A stretch of 36,565 bases of DNA, from contig NZ_JAFFPK010000017.1 in assembly GCF_017590215.1 (NCBI RefSeq), forward strand, positions 1-36,565. Reading direction: 5' to 3'. The position numbers were made by a program, and so were the translations under genes. Origin of the DNA: Clostridium sp. CCUG 7971 (lineage in GTDB: Bacteria > Bacillota > Clostridia > Peptostreptococcales > Peptostreptococcaceae). Shown piece after piece: positions 9,894 to 19,616 of this stretch; position 1 is the first letter of the stretch; each line of letters begins with the position of its first letter. The notes below the pieces were generated by a model. The model was not told where the DNA came from. It did not search any database and was given only the letters and a program-made list of their open reading frames with translations.

Positions 9894-11558
9894 ATGAGAA
9901 TAAGTTATAAGAACTTAAGAAGATATAGGGAGATAGTACACATATTAATTAAATATGGATTTACATTTATTGTAGAAAAATTAAATATAGAAGGTGTGGC
10001 CTATAAAATACCGATAACTAACCCTCCTGAGGAAATAAAAAATATGTCTACTGGAGAAAAAGTAAGAAGAGTTATTGAAGAATTAGGACCTACGTATGTA
10101 AAATTAGGACAAATACTAAGCACAAGAAAAGATTTAGTAGACCAAGATATAATAGATGAATTATCTAAACTAAGAGATAGTGTAGAAGCATTTGATACAG
10201 AGATAGCAAGAAATATTTTTAAAGAAGAAATAGGTCAATCCGTAGATGATATATTTAAAGAATTTAATAATAATCCATTAGCGGCGGCATCTATAGGACA
10301 AGTTTATCAGGCAAAATTAGAAACTGGAGAAGACGTTATAGTAAAAATTCAAAGACCAAATATAGAAGAAACTATAAAGTCAGACTTAGAGATATTAAGA
10401 GGAATGGCAGTAGCTTTAAAAGATATAAATAAAGATATAGATATAGATTTAGTATCTATAGTTGAAGAATTCCAAACTCAATTATTAAGAGAATTAGACT
10501 ATAATTTTGAAGCTATTAATGCTATAAAGTTTAAAAAAATATTTAAAGATAATGATGAAGTTTATATACCGGAAGTCTATAGTGAATATACAACAAGAAA
10601 AGTGTTGGTAATGGAACAGATAATAGGGGTAAAACTAAGTGATATAGATAAAATAAATGAATTAGGATGGGATACTAAAAAAGTAAGTGAAATAGGAATA
10701 AGATCTTTATTTACACAAATATTTGAACATGGTTTTTTCCATGCAGATCCACATCCAGGAAATATATTTGTGCTAACTAAAAACTGTATATCTTATATAG
10801 ACTTTGGAATGATCGGAATAATTGACAAAAAAACTTTAAATATGCTCGATGAAATAGCAATAGCTTTAGTAGAAAAGAATGTAGATAAAATAATATATTT
10901 ATTAATGGAAATGGACTCAGTTCACGCAGATATAGATACAAATAGCCTAAGACAAGACTTATTATATTTAATTCATTACTACTATGACGCTCCAATAGAG
11001 AGGCTTAGCCTAGGAGATATATTGAATGAAATATTTAGATTCCTTAGAAAATATAAGGTTTCTATACCTTCACAACTTGCGACTTTAGCGAAAACTATTA
11101 TAACATTAGAAGGAACTGCTAGAGAGTTAAATCCAGATTTTTCAGTTAGTTCTATAGGTAATGAATTTATGCAACATTATTATTTAAGTAAACTTAATCC
11201 TAAAAGAATACTTATGAATTCAAAACATAGTGCAGAGGCAATGTTATTAGACTTAAAAACTATACCAAAGCAAATGAAAGTTATTTTAAGTAATTTAGAA
11301 AAAAATAATATAAAAATTTCAATAGATGAAGTTAAATTTTCGGCTCTAGAAAAAAGAGTAACAGATTTAGCAACACAGTTGTCATTAAGTTTAGTGTTGG
11401 CAGCTATGGTAGTTGGATCATCCTTAATAATTGCATCTCCGAATATAAACAAAAATATATGGATAAATATTATGGCAGGGACAGGATTTTTCTTATCATT
11501 TATAATAGGTATATTATTAGTTATAAAGACTTTAAGATCTCAATATAAAAAGAGATAG
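9894..11558 (+). CDS. UbiB / ABC1 family atypical kinase
   Basis: This 554-residue protein has the ABC1/ADCK fold: the KxGQ motif in YVKLGQILSTR (about 70-81), the Ala-rich nucleotide loop AAASIGQVYQAK, ELDYNFEA, the catalytic-loop HADPHPGNIF and YIDFGMIG metal-binding Asp. Two membrane helices close the protein (about 500-520 and 525-547), as in bacterial UbiB. In aerobes these proteins support ubiquinone synthesis; an anaerobic Clostridia-type organism lacks that pathway, so the role here is unknown and may concern lipids or isoprenoids. AGGAGTGGTG precedes the ATG at 9894. recJ starts 10 bases after the stop, which suggests one transcript. Confidence 0.85.
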   Translation: MRISYKNLRRYREIVHILIKYGFTFIVEKLNIEGVAYKIPITNPPEEIKNMSTGEKVRRVIEELGPTYVKLGQILSTRKDLVDQDIIDELSKLRDSVEAFDTEIARNIFKEEIGQSVDDIFKEFNNNPLAAASIGQVYQAKLETGEDVIVKIQRPNIEETIKSDLEILRGMAVALKDINKDIDIDLVSIVEEFQTQLLRELDYNFEAINAIKFKKIFKDNDEVYIPEVYSEYTTRKVLVMEQIIGVKLSDIDKINELGWDTKKVSEIGIRSLFTQIFEHGFFHADPHPGNIFVLTKNCISYIDFGMIGIIDKKTLNMLDEIAIALVEKNVDKIIYLLMEMDSVHADIDTNSLRQDLLYLIHYYYDAPIERLSLGDILNEIFRFLRKYKVSIPSQLATLAKTIITLEGTARELNPDFSVSSIGNEFMQHYYLSKLNPKRILMNSKHSAEAMLLDLKTIPKQMKVILSNLEKNNIKISIDEVKFSALEKRVTDLATQLSLSLVLAAMVVGSSLIIASPNINKNIWINIMAGTGFFLSFIIGILLVIKTLRSQYKKR

Positions 11559-11568
11559 AGGTGGGAGA

Positions 11569-14067
11569 ATGATATTAAACAAAAAATGGATATTAAAGCA
11601 TACAGGAAATTTGAGAGAAAGCGAATTTAGTCAAAAACTTAATATTTCCCCGGAAATTAGTCAAATATTAAAAAATAGAGGCATAAACAACGAAAAAGAT
11701 TCAGAAATATTCATGAATCCGTCATTAGAGTATCTTAGAGATCCATTTTTAATGAAGGATATGAAGAAAGCTGTAGACAGAATAAAAAAAGCAATAGAAT
11801 ACAATGAAAATATATGGATTTATGGAGATTATGATGTAGATGGAGTATCATCAACATCTATATTATGTATATATTTTAATTCCATAGGATATCCTGTCAA
11901 TTATTATATTCCAAATAGATTAGAAGAAGGATACGGAATTAATGAAGATGCAATAAGACATATACATTCAAATGGTTGTGATTTAATGATAAGTGTTGAC
12001 TGTGGAATTACATCTGTAAAAGAAGTAGAAATAGCTAATGAATTAGGACTAGATGTAATAATAACAGACCATCATGAATGCCAAAGTGAAACACCAAAAG
12101 CTTATGCAGTTATAAATCAAAAGCAAGAAGATTGTCATTATCCATTTGACATGTTATGCGGATGTGGAGTTGCATTTAAACTTATACAAGCTTTAACTCC
12201 TAAAGATGTATTTAAAACGAGTTTATATGATTATTTAGAAATAGTAACTCTAGCTACAATTTGTGACATTGTACCACTAGTAGATGAAAATAGAATAATT
12301 GTAAAAAACGGATTAAAATTAATGAGTGAAGGCAAGAATCTAGGATTAAAGGAACTTATAAAGGTATGCGGAATAGAAAGTGATAAAATAGGTTCATCTC
12401 ATATAGGTTTTGCCATTGGTCCTAGAATAAATGCATCTGGAAGATTAGGGCATTCATACCTTGGAGTACAATTATTTACAACTAATAGTAGTGAAGAAGC
12501 AAAAGAAATAGCTAATTTATTAGAAGAAAAAAATAATGAGAGACAAATGATAGAATCTAAAATGTATCAAGAGGCTGAAGCTATTATTGATGCTAACCCT
12601 AAATATAAGGATGATAAAGTATTAGTTATAGCTAAAGAAGGGTGGCAACATGGTATAATCGGAATTGTTGCATCTAAGCTTACAGAAAAATATTATAAAC
12701 CAACAGTACTTTTAACTATAGAAGATGGAGAAGCAACAGGTTCTGCAAGATCTATAAAAGGATTTAGCATATTTGATGCATTAGTAAAGTCTAAAGACTT
12801 ATTAAATAAGTTTGGAGGACATGACCAAGCAGCAGGACTGGGGTTAGATGCAGATAAAGTGGATTTATTAGATGAACAAGTTAATAAGTTTGCAGATTAT
12901 AATTTAGAAGAAGAGGATTTAATAGAAAAAGTTAAAGTAGAATATGAACTACAAGATAAATCTATAAGTTTAGATTTAGTAGAAGAACTTCATAAGCTAG
13001 AGCCATTTGGAATGAGTAATCCGAATCCTAGATTTATAGTAAGAGATGCAATACTTAAAGATATACGTTCTATAGGAAAGAATCAACAACATTTAAAGCT
13101 TAAAATAGAAAAAGAAAAATCTTATGATTGTATAGGGTTTAATATGGCATATCTAAAGAGTGGATATAATATTGGAGATAAAGTAGATGTATTATTCCAA
13201 CTAGATGAAAATAATTTTATGGGAAATAGAAGTGTTCAATTTTTACTTAAAGATATAAGATTATCTCATCCAAAGAATGCTAATTGTGATGAAAGAAGTA
13301 TAGAATTATTTTTAAATATTGTACCAGATGAAAATAAACTGTATAATACTAACTCGTCAGATATAGATTTAATATGCAAGAAAATGAGTACAGGTGATAT
13401 AAAAGAAGCTATAGATGGAAATGAAAACATAAATATATTTGATTATTTAGGTGAAAAAACTTTAGTAATAGCAAATACTATTAATGGATTTTATAGGGCA
13501 TTATCAGATATAACTCTTATAGATGAAGAATTTAATATAAATTATAACAATATTAGCCAAAATAATGACAATATAACACTTATATTTTCACCAAACATTG
13601 AAAAAATTGATTTAAAAAGATATAATAATATTATTCTTTATGATTATTTGTATAATATGGGGGATTATTCTTATTTATGTGAAAATACGAATAATACAAC
13701 TTCAATTATCAAATATTATAGCCAAACGGATTTATTATATTTAAAGAATATAATAAATCATTTAATTCCAGAAAGGCAAGAATTTATAGGAGTATATAAA
13801 TTAGCTTTATTACAAAATGAATTAGAAGTAAATTTACTAGATTTAAAAAAGGTATTCAATATAATACCTTTAAAGATATTTACAATATTAAATGTATTTA
13901 AAGAGTTGTCATTATTAGATTTTGAGTTGAAATGTAACCAAGGATACAAAACAAAATCTATTTTAATAAAATCATTACCAAAGCCAGATAAGAAATTAAA
14001 TTTAGATGAAAGTAAAATACTTAATAATCTAAAGAGGCTAAAACAAGAATACGAGGAAAGCTATTAG
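11569..14067 (+). CDS. recJ: Single-stranded-DNA-specific exonuclease RecJ
   Basis: 5'-3' exonuclease on single-stranded DNA, used in recombination and mismatch repair. DHH-family motifs are clear: DYDVDG at 87-92, DCG at 144-146, DHH at 167-169, and the DHHA1 region with GGHDQAAGL (about 417-425). At 832 residues it is longer than the Gram-negative enzyme, as usual in Firmicutes; the part beyond about 570 is an Asn/Ile-rich C-terminal domain that is much less conserved. The ATG follows GGTGGGAG. It lies between a UbiB-like gene and apt, the latter 13 bases downstream. The recJ-apt-relA order is classical for Firmicutes. Confidence 0.95.
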   Translation: MILNKKWILKHTGNLRESEFSQKLNISPEISQILKNRGINNEKDSEIFMNPSLEYLRDPFLMKDMKKAVDRIKKAIEYNENIWIYGDYDVDGVSSTSILCIYFNSIGYPVNYYIPNRLEEGYGINEDAIRHIHSNGCDLMISVDCGITSVKEVEIANELGLDVIITDHHECQSETPKAYAVINQKQEDCHYPFDMLCGCGVAFKLIQALTPKDVFKTSLYDYLEIVTLATICDIVPLVDENRIIVKNGLKLMSEGKNLGLKELIKVCGIESDKIGSSHIGFAIGPRINASGRLGHSYLGVQLFTTNSSEEAKEIANLLEEKNNERQMIESKMYQEAEAIIDANPKYKDDKVLVIAKEGWQHGIIGIVASKLTEKYYKPTVLLTIEDGEATGSARSIKGFSIFDALVKSKDLLNKFGGHDQAAGLGLDADKVDLLDEQVNKFADYNLEEEDLIEKVKVEYELQDKSISLDLVEELHKLEPFGMSNPNPRFIVRDAILKDIRSIGKNQQHLKLKIEKEKSYDCIGFNMAYLKSGYNIGDKVDVLFQLDENNFMGNRSVQFLLKDIRLSHPKNANCDERSIELFLNIVPDENKLYNTNSSDIDLICKKMSTGDIKEAIDGNENINIFDYLGEKTLVIANTINGFYRALSDITLIDEEFNINYNNISQNNDNITLIFSPNIEKIDLKRYNNIILYDYLYNMGDYSYLCENTNNTTSIIKYYSQTDLLYLKNIINHLIPERQEFIGVYKLALLQNELEVNLLDLKKVFNIIPLKIFTILNVFKELSLLDFELKCNQGYKTKSILIKSLPKPDKKLNLDESKILNNLKRLKQEYEESY

Positions 14068-14080
14068 GAGGCACTCAAAG

Positions 14081-14593
14081 ATGGATTTAAAGAAAGTAAT
14101 AAGAGAAGTAGAAAATTTCCCAAAAGAAGGTATAAACTTCAAAGATATAACAACATTAATGCAAGATGGAGAGGCTTTTAAATTTACAATAGACGAGTTT
14201 ATAAAAAATTTAAAAGATAAAAATGTAGATATAATAGTAGGACCAGAAGCAAGAGGGTTCTTAATGGGGACACCAGTTGCTTACGGAATGGGAATTGGAT
14301 TTGTTCCAGTTAGAAAACCAGGAAAACTACCATATGAAACAGAAAGCTACGATTATGGATTAGAGTATGGAGCTGATACTTTAGAAATACATAAAGATGC
14401 AATAAAGCTGGGACAAAGAGTAGCAATAGTTGATGATTTATTAGCTACAGGTGGAACTATGGAAGCTGCTGCTAGCCTTATAGAAAAATTAGGTGGAGAA
14501 GTAGTATCTATGCAATTTTTAATAGAGCTAGAGTTCTTAAATGGAAGAGAAAAATTATCAAAATATGATGTTAATTCTCTTGTAAAATACTAG
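14081..14593 (+). CDS. apt: Adenine phosphoribosyltransferase
   Basis: Salvages adenine to AMP using PRPP. At 170 residues it is full length. Key parts are [10 protein letters not shown] near the N-terminus, VGPEARGF (base-binding region), the flexible loop before YDLEYG-like sequence, and the PRPP-binding motif [13 protein letters not shown] (about 121-133). AGGAGG lies 10 bases before the ATG. It is followed by a terminator and then relA. Clearing free adenine next to the ppGpp synthetase gene is a common clustering. Confidence 0.97.
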   Translation: MDLKKVIREVENFPKEGINFKDITTLMQDGEAFKFTIDEFIKNLKDKNVDIIVGPEARGFLMGTPVAYGMGIGFVPVRKPGKLPYETESYDYGLEYGADTLEIHKDAIKLGQRVAIVDDLLATGGTMEAAASLIEKLGGEVVSMQFLIELEFLNGREKLSKYDVNSLVKY

Positions 14594-14602
14594 TAATTTA
14601 AC

Positions 14603-14630
14603 AATAGTTGGTATAACACCAACTATTTTA
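14603..14630 (+). terminator. Intrinsic terminator after apt
   Basis: Perfect 10-bp stem (14603-14612 with 14618-14627), 5-base loop, short T run. Confidence 0.75.
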
Positions 14631-14667
14631 ATATATATAAATTTTAAAAATAATACGCAGCGGATTT

Positions 14668-14703
14668 TAAGAGACAAATAAATTATTTGTTTCAATTGTC
14701 TTA
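14668..14703 (+). promoter_or_regulatory. Structured leader before relA with two competing stems
   Basis: 14671-14680 pairs with 14684-14693 over 10 bp (one G-U). An alternative stem joins 14668-14677 to 14696-14703 with a small bulge; both cannot form at once. No U tract follows, so neither is a plain terminator. Function unknown. Confidence 0.35.
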
Positions 14704-14733
14704 GCGAACTTCATACTTAAAATAGGTGATATT

Positions 14734-16953
14734 ATGCATGATAAAGAGATAAAAGAACTAATAAAAAACATAAAAGACTATGCACCAAATGCGGATGTTA
14801 GTCTAGTAGAAAAAGCTTATTACTTTGGGAAAAATGCACATGAGGGGCAATTTAGAAAATCAGGAGAGCCATACTTTATACATCCAATAGCAGTAGCAAA
14901 TATTTTAGCTTCAATGGAGTTAGATATAGAAACTATATCGGCTGGACTTTTACATGATGTTGTAGAAGATACAGAATATACTTATGAAGATATAGAAAAG
15001 GAATTTTCAAAAGAAATAGCGGACTTAGTAGATGGAGTAACGAAGCTTGGGCAAATAAAGTATCAATCAAAGGAAGAAACTCAAGCTGAAAATCTAAGAA
15101 AAATGTTTTTAGCAATGGCTAAAGATATAAGGGTAATACTTATAAAACTTGCAGATAGACTGCATAATATGAGAACTTTAAAGTTTATGCCACCAGAAAA
15201 AGCTAAATCAAAAGCTAAAGAAACATTAGAAATATATGGTGGAATAGCTAATAGACTAGGGATTTCTAAGATAAAGTGGGAGCTAGAGGACTTAGCACTA
15301 AGATATATAGACCCAGAAGGCTATTATGAATTAGTTGAAAAGGTAGCTAAAAAAAGAAGTCAAAGAGAAGCATATATAGAAAACATACTTAAATTGCTTA
15401 ATGATAAATTTGAAAGTGTAAAAATAAAGTGCGATGTTTATGGAAGACCAAAACACTTCTATAGTATATATAGCAAAATGCAAAATAAGCATAAGAACTT
15501 TGATGAAATATATGACTTAACTGCTATAAGAATAATAGTAGATACAGTAAAAGACTGCTATGCAGTACTTGGTATGGTACATACCTTATGGACACCTATT
15601 CCAGGACGATTTAAAGACTATATAGCAATGCCAAAGCCTAATATGTATCAAAGTCTTCACACAACAGTTATAGGACCAGATGGAGAGCCTGTAGAAATTC
15701 AAATAAGAACTATGGAAATGCATAATATCGCTGAATACGGTATAGCTGCTCACTGGAAATATAAAGAAGGTAATACGGAATCAGGCCAAGCAAATGTAGA
15801 AGAAAAACTTCAATGGCTAAGACAAATGATGGAGTGGGAAAAAGATCTTAAAGACCCTCAAGAGTTTTTAGATGCATTAAAAGATGATGTATTTAATAGC
15901 CAGGTTTATGTATTCACACCTAAAGGGGATGTAGTGGAACTTCCAGCAGGAGCTACTCCTATAGATTTTGCATATAGAGTTCATACTAATGTAGGTAATA
16001 AATGTGTAGGAGCTAAGATTGACGGAAGAATAGTTACAATTGATTATAAACTTCAAAATGGAAATATAGTGGAAATATTAACTTCAGTAAACTCTAATGG
16101 GCCAAGTAGAGACTGGTTAACTATTGTTAAAACACCAAATGCTAAAAGTAGAATCAGACAATGGTTCAAAAAAGAAAGAAGAGAAGAAAATATAGAACGT
16201 GGTATATCTATTTTAGAAAAAGAGTTTAAAAAATATGATTTACCATTAACTAAAGATCCATTTATAGATAAATATATGCAACAAATAGCTAAGAAATTTA
16301 ATCAACCTACTATTGATGATTTAGTAGCGACAATAGGTTACGGTGGAATAATGGCATCTCAAGTTGTACCAAAGGTAAGAGATGCATATGAAAAAGAAGT
16401 TAAGAAGATTAACAAAGAACAAATTAAATTAAACGAATTAAATGATATAAATAAGCACAATTTAACAGATCAAGAATATAAAAGTAAAAGAAAAAATAAT
16501 AGTCCTCAAGGAATTACAGTAAAAGGATTAGATAATATTTTAGTTAGATTTGCTAAATGTTGTAATCCGCTTCCAGGAGATAAAATAGTTGGATATATTA
16601 CTAAAGGAAGAGGGGTAGCTGTTCATAGAGCAGACTGTCCAAATGCAAATGGAGAGGGAGACTTCTTCCAAAAGAGAATAGTAGATGTTTCTTGGAGTAA
16701 TTCAGAAAAAAGTAAATTTGAAGCAGAAATACAAATAAGAGCAACAGATAGAAGAGGAGTAATAAATGATATAACTCATATAGTTGCAGTAGATAAAGTT
16801 GCATTAAATGGAATAAATGCTAGAAAAGGAAAAGATGGCGTAATAAGTATTAATTTATTAGTAGAAGTTAATGACATAGGAGAATTAAATTTACTGATGA
16901 AAAAAATAAAATCTACTCCAGGTGTTGAAGACATTTACAGAGTTATAAACTAG
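14734..16953 (+). CDS. relA: Bifunctional (p)ppGpp synthetase/hydrolase
   Basis: Makes and degrades the stringent-response alarmone. Domains of the 739-residue protein in order: HD hydrolase (about 25-180, with His50 and the HDVVEDT motif at 74-80), synthetase (about 235-345, with the RFKD motif at 292-295 and YQSLHTTV), TGS (about 390-455), a zinc-finger-type Cys segment (FAKCCNPLPGD, about 608-618) and an ACT domain at the C-terminus. The intact HD site and the RxKD signature indicate a two-way Rel enzyme rather than a RelA synthetase-only form. The ATG at 14734 follows AGGTGAT. dtd starts 9 bases after the stop. Confidence 0.97.
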   Translation: MHDKEIKELIKNIKDYAPNADVSLVEKAYYFGKNAHEGQFRKSGEPYFIHPIAVANILASMELDIETISAGLLHDVVEDTEYTYEDIEKEFSKEIADLVDGVTKLGQIKYQSKEETQAENLRKMFLAMAKDIRVILIKLADRLHNMRTLKFMPPEKAKSKAKETLEIYGGIANRLGISKIKWELEDLALRYIDPEGYYELVEKVAKKRSQREAYIENILKLLNDKFESVKIKCDVYGRPKHFYSIYSKMQNKHKNFDEIYDLTAIRIIVDTVKDCYAVLGMVHTLWTPIPGRFKDYIAMPKPNMYQSLHTTVIGPDGEPVEIQIRTMEMHNIAEYGIAAHWKYKEGNTESGQANVEEKLQWLRQMMEWEKDLKDPQEFLDALKDDVFNSQVYVFTPKGDVVELPAGATPIDFAYRVHTNVGNKCVGAKIDGRIVTIDYKLQNGNIVEILTSVNSNGPSRDWLTIVKTPNAKSRIRQWFKKERREENIERGISILEKEFKKYDLPLTKDPFIDKYMQQIAKKFNQPTIDDLVATIGYGGIMASQVVPKVRDAYEKEVKKINKEQIKLNELNDINKHNLTDQEYKSKRKNNSPQGITVKGLDNILVRFAKCCNPLPGDKIVGYITKGRGVAVHRADCPNANGEGDFFQKRIVDVSWSNSEKSKFEAEIQIRATDRRGVINDITHIVAVDKVALNGINARKGKDGVISINLLVEVNDIGELNLLMKKIKSTPGVEDIYRVIN

Positions 16954-16962
16954 GAGGAATTT

Positions 16963-17412
16963 ATGAGAGCAGTAGTACAAAGAGTATCTTCTTCAAAAGT
17001 TACAGTAGAAAATAATGTAATTGGGAAAATAAATAAAGGATTACTTGTTTTACTTGGAGTAACTCATGAAGATACATCTAAAGACGTAGATTATATGATA
17101 GATAAGATACTTAATCTAAGAATATTTGAAGATGAAAATGAGAAAATGAATTTATCTTTAAAAGATGTAGGTGGAGAACTATTAGTAGTTTCTCAATTTA
17201 CTTTATATGGTGATTGCAGAAAAGGAAAAAGACCAAGTTTTTCAAATGCAGCAAGACCAGATTTAGCAACGAAGCTTTATGAAGAATTTATTCAAAAAGC
17301 AAAAGAACAAGGTGTAGTAGTGGGTACAGGTCAATTTGGTGCTCATATGATGGTAGACTTAACCAATGATGGACCTGTTACAATGCTATTAGAGTCAAAT
17401 AAAAGTTTCTAA
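16963..17412 (+). CDS. dtd: D-aminoacyl-tRNA deacylase
   Basis: Removes D-amino acids (and Gly from tRNA-Ala) from mischarged tRNA. The 149 residues include the two family motifs, SQFTLYGD (about 78-85) and NDGPVTM near 137-143, which form the cross-subunit active site. AGGAGG lies 7 bases before the ATG. relA-dtd is a conserved pair in Firmicutes; an MBL-fold gene follows after 11 bases. Confidence 0.97.
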   Translation: MRAVVQRVSSSKVTVENNVIGKINKGLLVLLGVTHEDTSKDVDYMIDKILNLRIFEDENEKMNLSLKDVGGELLVVSQFTLYGDCRKGKRPSFSNAARPDLATKLYEEFIQKAKEQGVVVGTGQFGAHMMVDLTNDGPVTMLLESNKSF

Positions 17413-17423
17413 GGGGGATATTT

Positions 17424-18038
17424 ATGATTATAGAAAAAATCGTTGAACCATATTTTGGTGAAAATATGTATGTACTAGTTGATGAAAAAACTAAGAAATG
17501 TGCAGTAGTAGACCCAGGTGGAGCAAAAGATAAGGTACTAAATTATATAAAACAAAACTCATTACAACTTGAATATATACTACTTACTCATGGTCACGGA
17601 GATCATATAGGAGCAGTAAACTATATTAAATCTCAGACAGGAGCTAAAGTTGTAGCTCATAGTGAAGAAAGAGATCTTTTATTAGATAAAAGAAAAAACT
17701 TAAGTTACTCTATGCACTGTGGAGCACAAGAATTAGATGCAGATATATATGTAAATGATAAAGACAAACTTGATTTAGGTGAGTTAAGATTAACTTTCTT
17801 ACATACGCCAGGACATACAAAAGGATGTATGTGTATAAGAGTTAATAATGAGATGTTTACAGGAGACACATTATTTGCAGGAAGTATAGGTAGAACAGAC
17901 CTTTACAGCGGAGATTATAAGCAAATAGAAAAATCTCTTAGAAAATTAGCTAAATATGAAGACAATGTAAATATATACCCAGGACATGGACCAAGCTCAA
18001 CTTTAGGTATAGAAAAGATGAGCAACCCATATATGTAA
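17424..18038 (+). CDS. Metallo-beta-lactamase-fold hydrolase (glyoxalase II type)
   Basis: The 204 residues contain the metal motif THGHGDH (His56, His58, Asp60, His61), HTPGHTKGC, FTGDTLF and YPGHGPSST, i.e. the full set for a dinuclear centre. It resembles the short YqgX-type glyoxalase II group of Firmicutes, probably hydrolysing a thioester; the substrate is not known because these bacteria use thiols other than glutathione. GGGGG lies 8 bases before the ATG. It is co-transcribed with relA and dtd; the structured hemZ leader follows. Confidence 0.88.
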   Translation: MIIEKIVEPYFGENMYVLVDEKTKKCAVVDPGGAKDKVLNYIKQNSLQLEYILLTHGHGDHIGAVNYIKSQTGAKVVAHSEERDLLLDKRKNLSYSMHCGAQELDADIYVNDKDKLDLGELRLTFLHTPGHTKGCMCIRVNNEMFTGDTLFAGSIGRTDLYSGDYKQIEKSLRKLAKYEDNVNIYPGHGPSSTLGIEKMSNPYM

Positions 18039-18048
18039 TAGTTAACAA

Positions 18049-18140
18049 AACTACTTCATAGGGAACTACTAATTTACACAAATTAGTAGTTAGCCAATCT
18101 TATGGGTACTATTTAAGCATTAAAGATAAAAGGAGTAGTT
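18049..18140 (+). promoter_or_regulatory. Leader of hemZ with alternative pairings reaching the ribosome site
   Basis: AACTACT occurs at 18050-18056 (as AACTACTTC, 18049-18057) and at 18064-18070; AGTAGTT occurs at 18085-18091 and at 18134-18140, the latter part of the hemZ ribosome site GGAGTAGTT. A perfect 12-bp hairpin (18064-18075 with 18080-18091) competes with pairing of either AACTACT copy to the ribosome site. No U run follows the hairpin, so it is not a simple terminator. Confidence 0.45.
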
Positions 18141-18143
18141 AAG

Positions 18144-19616
18144 ATGATTGATATAATTTTAAAAGGTCATGATTTTAAATATGAAATTTCTGAATTAGTA
18201 AAATTATTTACTAATAACTTTAGATTCGTTGAAAACAAAGACCTTGGAAGAACTTTAGAAAATAGTATTATAATTCACAATAATACTTTAATATCTAAAA
18301 CTCAATATTTTGAAAATTATAATGTTAGATTTGAAGAAAGAGAACATTGTAGCTTAGAAGCCTTATCTAAACAAGAAGCTAAAAAGGTTACTAAAGAAAC
18401 TATTAAAAGAAGTATATACAAGGTATTACAAAAATTATTTAACTCTTACGTCCCTTGGGGAATACTTACTGGAATTAGGCCTGTTAAGATAGTTCATACA
18501 TTACTTAGTGAAGGAAAGAGTGATGAACAAATAAGAGAAATTTTAAGTACTAATTATCTTATAAGTGATGAAAAAGTTGAATTAGCTTTAGAAATTGCTA
18601 AAAGAGAAAGAGTATTTATGTACCCAATAGATAAAAATAAAATTTCTTTATATGTAAGCATACCATTTTGCCCAACAAGATGTTATTACTGCTCATTCCC
18701 TGCAAATCCCCTAAAGCAATTTGGACATTTCAAAGCCGAATATGTAAATAAGCTTATAGAAGAGATTAAAGGTGTCGCAAAAATAATAAAGGATACCAAT
18801 AAAGAAATAGAAACTTTATATATAGGGGGAGGAACGCCTACTACTTTAGATGAAGAAGAAATGGATACTTTAATCACAGCTTTATTTAAAGAAATGGATT
18901 TAAGCAAAATAAAAGAATTCACAGTAGAAGCAGGAAGACCAGATACTATAAACAGAGGTATACTTGAGGTACTTAAAAAGCATAATGTAACTAGAATAAG
19001 TATAAATCCCCAAACTATGAATGATGAAACTTTAGAGAAAATTGGTAGAGGACATAAGGTTTTAGAAATAATAGAATGTTTCAATATGGCTCGTGAACTA
19101 GGTTTTGATAATATAAATATGGATGTTATATTAGGTCTTGAAGGTGAAACTTTAGAACATGTTAGACACACTTTAGAAGAAATTAAAAAACTTTCACCAG
19201 AGAGTTTAACTGTCCATACTTTAGCAATAAAGAGAGCTTCTAAATTAAAAGAAGACCTTGATAAGTATGAACTTACAAAATATGAAGAAATGATACAGAT
19301 GATAGAATTATCTATGAAATATGCTAGGGATATGGGACTTAATCCATATTATATGTATCGTCAAAAGCATATGTTAGGAAATTTAGAGAATATAGGATAT
19401 GCAAAAGAAGGATATGAGTGTATATATAATATTCAAATAATGGAAGAAAAGCAAAGCAACTACGCAGTAGGTGCAGGGTCTATTTCAAAGTTTGTATATG
19501 TAGATGAAGATAGAATTGAAAGAGTAGAAAACGTAAAAAATGTTGAGCAATATATAGATAGAGTAGAAGAAATGATAAATAGAAAGAAAGAGGAGGTATA
19601 CAAAAATGTTAACTAA
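18144..19616 (+). CDS. hemZ: HemZ-type radical SAM coproporphyrinogen dehydrogenase
   Basis: The 490 residues begin with an N-terminal extension (about 1-165) specific to HemZ, then a radical SAM core with the cluster motif PFCPTRCYYC (about 174-183), the GGGTPT motif near 229-234 and a HemN-like C-terminal part. Bacillus HemZ acts in oxygen-independent heme synthesis; in clostridia with few heme genes the reaction is not certain, and no other heme genes are in this window. GGAGTAGTT lies just upstream of the ATG. The end overlaps hisS by 11 bases. Expression may be controlled by the structured leader before it. Confidence 0.88.
   Translation: MIDIILKGHDFKYEISELVKLFTNNFRFVENKDLGRTLENSIIIHNNTLISKTQYFENYNVRFEEREHCSLEALSKQEAKKVTKETIKRSIYKVLQKLFNSYVPWGILTGIRPVKIVHTLLSEGKSDEQIREILSTNYLISDEKVELALEIAKRERVFMYPIDKNKISLYVSIPFCPTRCYYCSFPANPLKQFGHFKAEYVNKLIEEIKGVAKIIKDTNKEIETLYIGGGTPTTLDEEEMDTLITALFKEMDLSKIKEFTVEAGRPDTINRGILEVLKKHNVTRISINPQTMNDETLEKIGRGHKVLEIIECFNMARELGFDNINMDVILGLEGETLEHVRHTLEEIKKLSPESLTVHTLAIKRASKLKEDLDKYELTKYEEMIQMIELSMKYARDMGLNPYYMYRQKHMLGNLENIGYAKEGYECIYNIQIMEEKQSNYAVGAGSISKFVYVDEDRIERVENVKNVEQYIDRVEEMINRKKEEVYKNVN

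Noticed and set aside
18686-19171. 161-codon open frame on the minus strand inside hemZ
   Set aside because: Fully antisense to a conserved gene, no ribosome site; composition follows the coding strand's codon bias.
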